From contig JALQBC010000001.1 of NCBI GenBank assembly GCA_023375675.1, forward strand, positions 1,550,001 through 1,614,000: a stretch of 64,000 nucleotides of DNA. Reading direction: 5' to 3'. A program made the translations under genes and the position numbers. Every line of letters starts with the position of its first letter. The stretch's first letter is position 1. The notes below the pieces were generated by a model. It saw nothing but the letters and a program-made list of their open reading frames with translations, searched no databases and was not told the DNA's origin. The stretch comes from Cytospora piceicola. Lineage: Eukaryota > Ascomycota > Sordariomycetes > Diaporthales > Cytosporaceae. Shown here in pieces: positions 11,474 to 22,206 of the stretch.

Positions 11474-13024
11474 TCAACCAGTCCTTGGCCCCGACAACAA
11501 TTGCCGCAATGATGTCTTACCAAGTACCCGGTCCCTTGAAGCGAGGTAGTCGAAGACGGACCCTTTGACCTTGAATATTTCCAAGCCTAGGCATTTGGAC
11601 TCCACCTCGAGCTCCTCGCGACTGTTTTGCCCATGTGCTACCAGGCGCCACCGCGCCACTGCTTGCGCGCCGAGCTGGCCCCCCCACGTAGATATCAGCT
11701 GGATCTTTGGCGGCCTTCCCGGCGGCCTTTCATAACGGAACACGCACAGGTGCCATCGCCCGGTATTCCACAGCTCCATCAGCTCGAGCTTCTGCATTTT
11801 CAGTGCCGCTGCCGCTGCGGTCTGTATTAAATTGTCGTACTGCGTTGGACAGAGCAGACGCGAGCTGAGGCATAAGTACTTCAGATTGGTCCACCGTAGT
11901 CCCCTCGTCATGTTGAGATGCTGCCCGGGGCGGAAGGCGTGGAAGAAGCCGATCGCATCGACGTTATCGGCCACGTATAGCTCCTCGAAACGGCGACTCG
12001 ACCTCGCGAGGTCCTGGCCTAGGGCTATACTTGCCTCCCACTCTCTATACTCTATGTAGACTGGGGTGTGACGGTCCTCGAAGATGGAGACTATCCTCAG
12101 GCTCTTCCTGTATCTGAACGCTTCGGAGAATAGCACATGGTGTTGCTCATCCCGTATTGCCCTGCCGGAAATACCACTCATGTCGACTCCAGACCACGGC
12201 TCGTATGCAAACTGTCGGAGCTTGGTGAGGCTCTTAAACATGGGGAACAAAGCCTCGGTCACCGAGATGTGTCGGTAAAATTGCCGGCGGATCACCAATG
12301 TCCCAACTACCCCGACCTTGGGCAGCTTGCCCATCCTCCGGGCCGATGGTGCAAGCAAGCTGAAGCCGAGCCCGCCGGGGGGGCCGAAGACCCGCAACTT
12401 GGCAAGGTTGCCTGGCCGGCGGATCAGCTTTCCCTTCCAACCATGAGCCGCATCTTCATACTGTTGTCGGGGCCCGGTGTTTCCCACACTCCAGGCGGTG
12501 TCGTCGATTCGACACTGCAGCTCCTTGAAACAGTGCTCGGCATCGCTCGGGGAATGGGCGCTGAGCTCCAGTGTCAGTCCTCCCTTTGCGGCCTGCACCT
12601 TGCCGTTCTTTCCCCAGACGCACAGAATGGCAAAGAGATCCCAAAGCGCATCAGTAAATAGAGAGTCGTGGCTAGCAAGTTCCTGGGGGGTTTCTTTGGT
12701 GTCGCACTTGTCGCAGCTGTACTCTGGGAGCACTAAACGCAGCCAGATCCATCTCACGTAGGTCCTCCGCTGGCCCTGTACGATCTTGCCGAGCTCGGCG
12801 ACATCAGACTGGTGTAGAATGAGACGTTCGAAATTGTCCGGCTCGAAGAACCTCTGCCATTGCCGGCTTACCGCAGCATAGGCCGCGCGCTCATGCTTTT
12901 GCGGCTTGGAATTTGATGTGTGGTCATTATATGACTCTTGCAGTACTTCGAAAACCCTCGTCCGTAACTCTCCTGGCAGACTTGTCCAGCACGACTCTGC
13001 TGGGTCTCCCTTATGAATAGTCAT
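11474..13024 (-). CDS. F-box-like protein
   Basis: Intronless, 516 residues from the ATG at 13024 (MTIHKGDPAESCWTSLPGEL). The N-terminal segment CWTSLPGELRTRVFEVLQ resembles the fungal F-box core (LPxELRxxI) found in many F-box/LRR-like proteins. Residues from about 60 onward (AAYAAVSRQWQRFFEPDNFERL) match the usual 'VSRxWQxxxE' continuation of this fungal group. A Cys pair (YSCDKCDTKE) lies near residue 105. The body has no repeat that I can recognise. Such proteins usually recruit substrates to SCF ubiquitin ligases, but the fungal family is large and mostly uncharacterised. The gene lies alone, with a long AT-rich leader upstream. Confidence 0.75.
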   Translation of the reverse strand: MTIHKGDPAESCWTSLPGELRTRVFEVLQESYNDHTSNSKPQKHERAAYAAVSRQWQRFFEPDNFERLILHQSDVAELGKIVQGQRRTYVRWIWLRLVLPEYSCDKCDTKETPQELASHDSLFTDALWDLFAILCVWGKNGKVQAAKGGLTLELSAHSPSDAEHCFKELQCRIDDTAWSVGNTGPRQQYEDAAHGWKGKLIRRPGNLAKLRVFGPPGGLGFSLLAPSARRMGKLPKVGVVGTLVIRRQFYRHISVTEALFPMFKSLTKLRQFAYEPWSGVDMSGISGRAIRDEQHHVLFSEAFRYRKSLRIVSIFEDRHTPVYIEYREWEASIALGQDLARSSRRFEELYVADNVDAIGFFHAFRPGQHLNMTRGLRWTNLKYLCLSSRLLCPTQYDNLIQTAAAAALKMQKLELMELWNTGRWHLCVFRYERPPGRPPKIQLISTWGGQLGAQAVARWRLVAHGQNSREELEVESKCLGLEIFKVKGSVFDYLASRDRVLGKTSLRQLLSGPRTG

Positions 13025-13572
13025 TTTGTTCGTTGATGTTCCCACGTTAGAGATTGCGTTGTTTGGGAAGAGTGCGTGGTACAAGTTAGGAAATGGAAGG
13101 CGAGAGGGGGGGTAGTAGAAAGACCTTCTTATTTTAGGCACAGACTGTGAGTTGGAGGACAGGTTCTATGAGGTATAAGGGATGAGATGCACGGTCTCAG
13201 TACTAGACATAGTTAGTTATTCCTAGGGTGATTAACCTGGAAGACTTCGCTCTTATAGTTACCTACCTAGAAGTACAAATCGAACTCTAAGTATCGCTAT
13301 AGCTCCTGGTGGCGGAAACCTTATATATCGCTACTACGAGCCATCAGATGCGATTACCTACGTGATGATATATATCAAGAACAAATCCTACGGCATACTT
13401 GTTAATATATATTTGAAGCTCCAAAAAACTCTCTGGAATTTGTACGTTGCCGACTTAGATGCTGAGGTAGGTACTTGTATGTAGAATCGTAAAGTCCCCA
13501 TGTGATATAAATTCTTGGTGCTCCTGGTGGCGGAAGCTCAGAATCGTCTAGTGAAGATGGAAGAAAGATGGA

Positions 13573-13583
13573 GGGGGGGGGGG
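13573..13583. repeat. Poly-G run (11)
   Basis: Eleven consecutive G in the gap between the F-box-like and sugar transporter genes. Confidence 0.9.
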
Positions 13584-14111
13584 TGTGGTTTCTGCACAGA
13601 TCAATACGTGGGAGCTTACATAACCAAATTTGAAGTGTGGCTTGTTGGTCGGGTGTGCGTAGTATTGCAATTAATAACAAGCCCACATTAGCGTTCAGAG
13701 GGTGAGATAGTTAACTGCTTGTATCTATAAGGAAATGAGACGCTCGACCCCTGTTGACACCAGGCCCACTCGACATTTCTCCCGGCTGCTCTGTGCTATG
13801 GTAATTTATCCATGGTCCCATGTGCATTTCGTGTGAAGTAGTATCAGGCGATCTAGTCATTGAAGCTTATGGGGAGACAGATATGAACACACAGCAGTGA
13901 CCGGGAAATTGCAATTTCGATAATATGCAGGTGTCACATCACACACGGACGTACAATATCACATTAACAGTAAAACGATGGTCATTGTTTTCCTACTTCG
14001 GCCGATATATATCTGCTCGTGGTCCGCGATTCCTTTGTTACTCATTATCTTATTTATGCCTTTCAGCGTTTTTAATCGTCTGTCCTATCCCCGTTCTGAG
14101 TAAAGATAACC

Positions 14112-14468
14112 ATGTCAACAAATCGAGTCCCAGCACACCTCGCTGCCCCAGTTGTGTTGGACAAGCATATCCAGCCCTCTGGCAGGCACCTACACGTAAA
14201 CACTCGCGCCGCCAACAAAGCAAGCACGTCGGACGCGGTGTATGCGCGTCGTTACACTTCGGTGCATCTTCCCTTTGGTTACACCATTTCGTTCTTGCAT
14301 TTTCCTGTTTGGTCTAACCATATCATCTTGAACCAGAATTATATTGAGAAGGATGCCTTAGTTGCCAAGTTCCATAGGCTGAGGAACCGGGCGCAAGGAC
14401 TATTCCGTCGGAGACCGGACCCGGATGAGATGAGGGGTCGGCGACGGTATCGGGATTGGGAGTACTAG
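14112..14468 (+). CDS. Uncertain small open frame, 118 residues
   Basis: ATG-initiated frame with no recognised family. The C-terminal 45 residues are strongly basic and look protein-like (KFHRLRNRAQGLFRRRPDPD then RGRRRYRDWEY). The N-terminal half is less convincing. No splice partner was found upstream. It may be a small lineage-specific gene or a chance frame in a 2-kb gap. Confidence 0.3.
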   Translation: MSTNRVPAHLAAPVVLDKHIQPSGRHLHVNTRAANKASTSDAVYARRYTSVHLPFGYTISFLHFPVWSNHIILNQNYIEKDALVAKFHRLRNRAQGLFRRRPDPDEMRGRRRYRDWEY

Positions 14469-15020
14469 GGTTCCTCCCAAGAGTAGAATTATATTCTGGA
14501 CTGAACATACCGCGAATGAGGGCTATGGAGTAATCGAACCTGGAGCTTGGGGTGCGCGCAACCGACAGGGCCCAACGGGCGGTCCGGGTTGGAAGGGCAG
14601 CCAGGAAAAGAGATACACGGACGACATCTTTGGGACTTACATCAGCATCTTATGTTACCACATCAAGCAACGGCATGGAAATAATGTGTAATATCGGGGA
14701 TATGAGGTGATCTAGATGTTCTAATGCGATCATCTGTCATCTATCATGAGTGCTCGTCTATTCAGCATGTCTAATCCGATATCTCATCATCAAAAAGGTC
14801 GGCCCCATCTTTCAGGGTGCCAACCGGGTATCAAAGGAAAACGCAGGAAGCACGTATGCCCTTCCAACTCCGAGATCACCAGTGTCCTCTGGTCACAGCT
14901 CAGCCATCACTACCACCAATGGAGAACTTTCTTGTCAAGGGGGCTTCCAAGAATTGACCTAGTCGTCAATAGAGCCTAGCTTTCCTTCCGCCCCCACCCT
15001 GGCTCTTCACCTATCTTTAG

Positions 15021-16822
15021 CTACTTCTTGGCAGTAGTATTCTCAGTCTGCACAGCAACAGGCTCATCAGAGCCACTGTTGTTATGCTCGTCATACGGCT
15101 TCTCGCTGTTCCTGTCCGCCGACACGCGCTTCTCGGGGTCATGGTGGTGTTGGTGCTGGTGGATGCGCTCGGCCGTCTCGATGAGGCCATAACGCACGGC
15201 CTCGCGCTCGACCTGCTCGACCGTGAGGAGCGGAAGGTCGTCGGCCGCCTTGACATAAGAGATGTTCTCGACGTTGCCCTTGGCGAAGATGATGTCGATT
15301 TCCTCCAGGGACCGGTTGGCCGTCTCCGGGTAGAAGAACCAGATCACGGGGAGGAAGCAGGCGTTGACCACCGCGAAGAAGAGATACGTGCCCCAGCCTG
15401 GATAGAAAGTGTTAGTAAGGACTATTTTGTCAAGAGATTTCAGAGCAGAACTTACCGATGTTGCTGATCATAATGGGCGTGACCATGACGATGAGGAAGT
15501 TGAACAGCCAATTCGTGCACGTGGACACGGCGTTGGCCTTGGCGCGGGTCTTGATCGGGTTCACCTCGGCGGGGTACAACCATGGCAGGGGCAGCCAGGA
15601 GGCGCCGAAGCTGGCGATGTATGTAAACAGTCCCACGGCGGCGCCCTTGGCCGACTGCTGGTCACCCGGAATCAGGCAAGCAAAGGTGATGATCATAGAT
15701 GTCATCTGGCCGACTGTACCCCATAAGAACAACTTTCTTCTGCCGACGCGCTCGATGATAAACCAGGAGACAGTAGCAAAGATACTGTACACGATCATGT
15801 TGACGCCTCCAAGGATAAGGGCCAGGTTGCGGTTTCCAGGAGTGATAGAATCCTCGAATAGAATAGGAAAGTAGTAGATGACTGCATTGCAGCCACCAAT
15901 CTGCTGCATCAACTGCGAGGATGCACCAAGAAGCATTCTTCGGAAGTGCTGAGTCTTACCCCCGGTGAAGAGGGTCTTGAAGGGCGTAGACTTGGAGAAG
16001 CCGCCCGACGCGCGGATCGAGTCGACAATGGCGTCGCGCTCGACGGCGGTCTCGGGGCTGTCAAGCTCGTAGCCTCTGAGAGCAGCGATGACAATCTCGG
16101 CTTCCTCGTAGCGCTCGTGGGTAAGCAGCCAACGAGGGGACTCGGGCAGGAAGAACATAGGAACGGAGATGATGACGGCGAAGATGATCTGGAAGGCAAT
16201 AGGGAAGCGCCAGGTCAGATCTGCCGGGCCATAGGAGGCACCATAGTCAATCCAGTAGGCCACGCAGGTGCCGAAGGCGATAACACCGCCCTCGATGCAG
16301 ATGAGCAGGCCTCTGTTGGCGGTGCGGGAACACTCGGCTTGGTATGTGGGGATAGTGGATGTATTGATGCCGTTCCCGACGCCCATAACTGTACGGCCGA
16401 TGATGAACTGGGCAAATGGGGTGGCGGTGGACATGGAGGTTATCTGGATTATGACTCCAACTGCCATAATGGCACCTCCTATGATGATGGCCCGCCGACG
16501 GCCAAGCAGGTCGCCGACTGCCAGGATGAACACGGCACCGAACAGACATCCGATTTCGTAGATTGCTGTGGTGAATCCTTGCATTGTGGAATTGTCTCGG
16601 GTTGCTTCGAACATGTCATTGAAGGGGGCTGCGGTAATGATACCGCTCATGACACTGTGAGGCAGATGGTGTTAGCAATGAATTGCAGTGGACAGGAAGT
16701 GTTTTTGGAGAAGGAGCTAACCCTTGGTCATAACCGAACAGAACGAATCCAGTTGTCGCAACAACGGAGACAAGAATTGAAAGCGGCCTTCCAGTGAGGC
16801 CGCAAAATCTGGGGGGCGCCAT
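15021..16822 (-). CDS. MFS sugar transporter (hexose/disaccharide permease type)
   Basis: Three exons: 16822-16722, 16654-15456 and 15397-15021, with introns of 67 and 58 bp. Joining in phase restores FGYDQGVMSG at exon 1/2 and ISNIGWGTYLFF at exon 2/3, both classic sugar-porter sequences; total 558 residues. Twelve membrane spans are expected. Signatures include DLLGRRRAI after span 2, the PESPRWLLTHERYEEA motif before the central loop, and the final PETANRSLEEIDIIF. The C-terminal cytosolic tail is long and polar, with a His-rich stretch (RIHQHQHHHDPEKR). The family takes up monosaccharides or oligosaccharides by proton symport at the plasma membrane. The substrate cannot be read from sequence. 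No adjacent glycosidase or regulator suggests a utilisation cluster. Confidence 0.92.
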
Positions 16823-18493
16823 GGTATCGTTTCACCGTTGGAGGAAGTTGATGGTGCGGACAGTTCCAAGGTTGGGGGAAAACCTTTCACACAGTCGGTT
16901 TGTAGAGAAACAGACTGGCAGAGAGGATAGATAGTTAGGCCCTGAAATAAAAGAGGTAGCTCCACGGCGAACGGGACGGATGAAGGAAGACAGTCCAAGT
17001 TCCACGAGGTAGTAGGAGGACAGCGCACTTATATGTTTATCTTGTAGACAAGGCGACCTCGTCCATCTTCGGCAACGGCCGTCCGTTTGACGGTCCATTC
17101 CTTTCACCCACCAAATCAATGGCATTCCCACCCCGCGGCGTGAACCTCGGGTACGGTCACGGGCTAGCACCCTCAGCACAGACCTTGAGAAAAGGACCCC
17201 TCGTGCCAACCACTACAGGCTCGGAGCAGCTGATAGGCAGAGATAGCGGGCATGGTCCCTGAATATCTGACCAACATGCCCGCTGCGACGCTGTAACTCG
17301 AATACGGTGGAGTCCAGCTTATGCTAGCAGCGATGGCTGATAGACTTCCCTGCTCATGCATGCTGACCGATGTACAAGATGCAGTCGGCTTACTGCGGGG
17401 AGTTGTTGCCTCGAGGCTTGATAGGCCAGAGGCGGCATGGGGCGTATTGCTTGCGGATGAGAATGGTATCCACCACTGACCAGGACTGCCAGGCAGTCAG
17501 GCAGTTTGCATGTGGAGGGGAGTTGGACTAAGGACTAAGGTCAAAGAATGAGAGTGAGGTCATCGGTCGATGTTTGCTCGGTGAAATGTGAAAAGCCTGG
17601 GAAGCCAAGGAAAATGCGGCTTCCCCACTTTGGTCAAGATCAGCTACAAATGCTTCTTTTCCTCTCAGATCCATCGCTTGGCTACCGGGTGTCTTATCCT
17701 CTTCTGGTCTGGAGGCTGAGGGTCTTCAAATGTTGGGTGTATGGACCAAGGCTCTACTAACCAGGGCTGTACTCCTAGGTGCCAAGCAGCCGTCCACGGG
17801 TAGAAGCTCGGTTGAAGATCAGGTACGGAATATTGTGTAATTGTGTGTATTGATTTTCTCTGCTAGTTTCATGGACAACGACTGTTGTTGATGCACCGAC
17901 ACAGCGTTGTCTCCGGAGTGAAATCAAGATATGCTAAGTGTTGTTCCAGTTGTCATGTGAAGATGTCGTTCTGTGTGGAGCAAGAGCCCGACAGTTGTTA
18001 GCGCCATCCCCATGTTTTCTCGTGCCATGGGGAATTTGTGGTCCCTTCAGGTGTCAACTGGCCAAGGACCCCTGAAGGACCTCTCAAGGACCCTTGTTTT
18101 CAGCGGACCCACAACCTGTGCCATGGGGATGGATCAAATGGATGTTGGACGAGGGGAAACACACCCGCGTGACTCGTGTAGGAAATCTCAATATTGAACC
18201 TTGACCTCGTAACCTTGGAAATCATCCTGCAAAAGTCTCCCCTTCCTGTCTCCCCTTCCTCCTCCCCACATATCACTGCATCCGTCATGTGGGATGGGAA
18301 TCCTCCTCTGCCGTCCAACAATTTGCGCAATCTGATTTCTTGCCTCGCGGTCTTTGAGAGTTTTCATGCCCTGACGTGTCCACACAGCCTTCGCCAGCCA
18401 GACCCATAATCTACCAAAAATGGTATTCCGGGTCAGAAATGTCCCCGCGGTTAGGCCGCCATGAGCAAAGGGTTTAGCGACACGAATTCGCAG

Positions 18494-18552
18494 ATATCTC
18501 TCTTTCTCAATCTATCTCTCTCTCTCCGAAATCCGAGAGTGAGAGAGAGAAG
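18494..18552. repeat. TC-rich then GA-rich imperfect inverted repeat
   Basis: A run of TCTCTC units is followed after a short AT-containing spacer by GAGAGTGAGAGAGAGA. The two arms are imperfectly complementary and could form a hairpin. Confidence 0.7.
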
Positions 18553-18932
18553 CCAGCCATTGACAGGGAGGCCACGGCCATTAAAGTGATCACTTATCAC
18601 CCTGCTGTCAGGTCTGAGCCTGCAATACCTCGGGGTCCTGGTCCGGGGGAATATTTAATTGGTCAGCTGGTCACGGTCCGAGCAACCAGTTCAAAGGTTC
18701 ATGTCGTGCCAGCCGTCCCGGACGCCAAGGCAGAAATTACGGCCGACGAACTCTCGGCATGGGAATCGGATCGCTGACCCAGTCACTCATGCAGATGTTT
18801 CTCCGCTTTGGGGGTATTGCGACATACCAGCTGTGCCGCATGTTGACAGCGGTGTGCTCGGGTGTGTGATATTTTCGCTGATATTGCCGTCTTCTTCCGG
18901 TTCTTTCCCAAGTTTTCAAATCAGCAGGGAAA

Positions 18933-18959
18933 TAGAGAGAGAGAGAGGCCCCCCCCCCC
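18933..18959. repeat. GA run followed by poly-C
   Basis: A (GA)n tract of about 15 bp is immediately followed by about 11-12 C. Purely low complexity, outside any gene. Confidence 0.85.
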
Positions 18960-20448
18960 GGTATGAAACACTTGGCGATAATATGCGCCTGGCCGAAATA
19001 CTCTTATTCGGTGTGACATCAGTGAATCGTTCGGGCCTCTTGTTGGCGCCCGGTGTGATGGGTCCCGAAAGCTCGCCGCGGCCTTGCCAAGCGTGCAAAT
19101 ACCGTAGTTGAAGGTTCCAAGGTTCAGCCGGGGACGGCGCTGGGATTATCGTAATCTCCTGAGGTCGGGTGTCAACCTCTACGGCTGTGCACTCCATCTG
19201 CTGCTGCCCAGTCGACTTTTGGCCAGCAAGAGGCCGGATCCCTCCATGATGCACGGATGCGCCAGTAGTCAAATTGTTTCTACTCTCGTCCGAGCATTAC
19301 TTCTTTCGAAGTTGGTTAATGTGAGGTGCATGTTTCTCCGTGTTATTCTAAAGGAAGATCGAGAACAGAGATAACGGGTGCGGCTAGCGATAAGGTGCTG
19401 AACTTGTCAGTGGCCACGATGCCGTTTTGTTCTGCAATTCAGGAGCTCAGTGAGTCACTGCCGATCATCATCGATATCTTGGGTGACAAGAACCAGCTTG
19501 CAAAGCTGAGAGCGAGAGCCGGCACCCTGCGCGTCAACAGATCTCCTTGAGGACGTTCTTGACCTTCATCAACCGAGGTTTGTTCGTCTGAACCATGCAT
19601 CAATCTTACATTGGAAGACGTGAAGTCGATTTTGAAACCAGACTCTCACGTGGCGTGGCGTCAAAGCGGAGTCTCAGAGATGTGGTTCTAAAATGTGGTT
19701 CTTCGTAAATCCGGGGAATTGTGGGCTTGTCCGCGTTGCAATTGTGTTCAATAGTACAAAAAGCCACGAGAATCCGGGGTAAACTATGGGGACGCTCCCC
19801 AGGCTCCTCACCATCGACCCGTCAGCTTCCCAAAACCCAGCGAGGGATCCCAAGTCTTCAATCGCAGTGGTATTCACTGGCTTTAAGATAGTGAGACCAT
19901 GATGAGCCTCATCAGGTTTGAGTCAAGTGAAGCCCATACTTAGTAGTTCATGGGGAGATCGGCAGACATCTTTCTACATTTGGAGTTTCAATGTGATTGT
20001 TGACAAATTTGAAGACCGTCCCATAGATGAGGGAATGATACCTAGAGGAAGTCATGTACTGCCCAAAGTCAAATGCATGGATGCTTCTCCGGACTTCATA
20101 TCAATCATTATGCTGCACGGGATGTCATCTGTCCCAGTGCTCAGGACTGTAAAAATCCAGGGTTTTGCCCCTAACCCCCTGCCCACAACAGGCCCCAGGT
20201 GGAGGTTGAGGGGGGGAGGGCATGCAGCAGGGGTGTTTTAGACCTCGGTCAAATAGCCCCGCAGCGGCCTTGACGTACCCAACACAGAACAACACAGAAG
20301 TTTGGATCACCAATAATCCTAATTTCGAGGAGCCTTATACTCAGAACGGAGTCTGTCTTACAAGAAGCCTGAGAGCCCAGTTTTTGTTGAAGTTAGAAAT
20401 AGCAGGGTCCATAATTCTGGATTTAGTTTTCGCCAAAACTGACCGAAC

Positions 20449-22206
20449 ATGCCAGCCCACACACCGGTCATCATCGGCGTGGCCGACGTCAAGAACAAGA
20501 CACCCGAGCATGAAGAACCCGCCAGTCTCATGCTCAAGGCCATATCACAAGCCATAGATGACTCAAGAGGGTCTGAACAGGAACTGAGGTCGCAGATTGA
20601 CAGCATAGATGTGGTGAGGACCTGGACGTGGTCGTATGCCGATCTGCCCGGTCTACTATCTCAACAGCTGGGACTCTCGACGAGGCCCAAGTGGACTCGG
20701 TATACGGAGAATGGAGGAAACCAGCCGGCTAAACTGGTGGATGAGGCGGCGGGTAGGATAGCGAGGGGAGAGACGAAGGTCGCTATCGTCACTGGCGGTG
20801 AGGCCTTGGCTTCCTGTGAGTTAGCTGTTCCTGAAGTCATGCTTCATGCCTTGATAGGAGTCCACGGGCTCATTGCTGACGAGAACATGTCTGGATCAAA
20901 GTGAGTGCATGTGCGAAAGCTGGCATTGCGAAGCCTCCCGGCTGGACCACGCCCGCGACAACAGTGGACGAAGTGTATTCACCCACAACGGCAGACTTGG
21001 GTCATGATATCGGTGGCGTACACTCCATCGGTGCCCCTATACAAGTTTACCCACTGTACGAGAATGCCTTTCGAGCACATCGTGCACAAACACACAGGGA
21101 GAACAATGAGGAATCTGCAGCCCTTTACGCAGAGTTCGCCCAGGTCGCTGCGCAGAACCAACACTCCTGGAATTATGGGAAGCCACCTGCGAGCAGGAAA
21201 GAAATAGGGACGGTGTCCCCGAGGAATCGAATGATTTGCCTTCCCTGTATGTTGTCAAGATTCTCCACCCTGGGATAGAGGTGCAAGGCTTTTCTGATTA
21301 GATGCGCAGATCCACTACTGATGAATGCCTTCAACACCGTCAACCTCGCTGCGGCTGTGATACTGACATCCGTGGAGAATGCCAGAAAGCTAGGGGTACC
21401 GGAGACAAAGTGGGTACACCCTGTCGGGGCCGCTAGGAGGAAAGAGAAGGAGAGCTTTTGGGAGCGTCCGAACTTCTACCGCAGCGAGGCTATGTCGACT
21501 GCATTGGATGAGTGTCTCGCAATCTCGGGTTTGAAAATGGATGATGTCGACGCTTTGGATCTGTACTCGTGAGTACCATCATTCTGGGACTGACTTGACC
21601 CATCATCTCATTTGCTGAGACAGATGCTTCCCCATCGTGCCGAAACTGGCCTGTAGTCACCTCGGCCTCCCGATACTTGATTCACCCAAGCCTCTCACAT
21701 TACTAGGAGGTCTGACGTCCTTTGGCGGTGCGGGAAACAACTACTCAATGCACGCTATCACTGAGATGTCCCGGCAGATTAGGAGCGGAAAGGTCAAGAA
21801 CGGACTCATCCTTGCCAACGGCGGGGTGGTATCGTACCAACATGCTTTGTGCTTATCCTCTCGGCCGAGACCTATGTCCCCGTATCCAGACAGCCGTTCC
21901 TCTTCTGACACTGTTACTGGGGCATCACCACCGGTTGAAGTGTCTCCAGAAGGAGAAGCGAGGATCGAGACCTATTCAGTGGAATTCGGCCGAGATGGAA
22001 AACCAGCAACGGCCTTCATCATCGGTCGGCTTAAGGCCAGCGATCGACGATTTGTTGCGAACCATGGAGATCAGTGGACGTTGCAGCAGCTTGCGTCCGT
22101 ATTCGAAGAGCAGGTTGGGAAAGAAGGCTACGTCGTAACGAACAAGGATACGAAAGAGGAGCCTGTGAGAAATGTCTTCTTCCTACGGCCCAAACCGGGC
22201 CTATAG
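20449..22206 (+). CDS. Thiolase-like protein (SCP2-thiolase / TLP1-type)
   Basis: Four exons (20449-20815, 20902-21246, 21310-21568, 21624-22206) join in phase 1, 1 and 2, restoring ALASLSACAKAG, ICLPYPLLMNAF and DLYSCFPIVPKL; 517 residues. The fold markers are thiolase: PVIIGVADVKN at the start, the central IVTGGEA, and MDDVDALDLYSCFPI near the C-terminal half. The N-terminal catalytic Cys region does not show the usual CxSG; the equivalent stretch reads RYTENGGNQPAKLVDEA. The GHPxG block is replaced by GGLTSFGGAGNNYSMHAI. The C-terminal extension of about 110 residues (VEVSPEGEARIETYSVEFGR onward) resembles the extra C-terminal domain of TLP1-like proteins. Ordinary thiolase chemistry is therefore doubtful; an acyl-CoA-linked role is the best guess. 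Confidence 0.85.

Larger units (their letters stand above)
13025..15020. other. Intergenic region, about 2 kb
   Basis: It lies between the F-box-like gene and the sugar transporter stop. It contains an 11-G run at 13573-13583 and one uncertain small open frame at 14112-14468, listed separately. No other gene is supported. Confidence 0.45.
16823..20448. other. Long intergenic region, about 3.6 kb
   Basis: No gene supported between the sugar transporter and thiolase-like genes, which diverge. It holds two low-complexity tracts (18494-18552 and 18933-18959). The base composition is ordinary, without the TpA bias seen at 39.5-43 kb, so it does not look RIP-degraded. Confidence 0.5.

Noticed and set aside
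15946..16797. 283-codon plus-strand frame opposite the sugar transporter
   Set aside because: Antisense shadow in GC-rich coding sequence; no domain.
18494..18552. Transposon terminal inverted repeat
   Set aside because: The two arms are simple TC/GA repeats and no second terminus or target duplication is visible.
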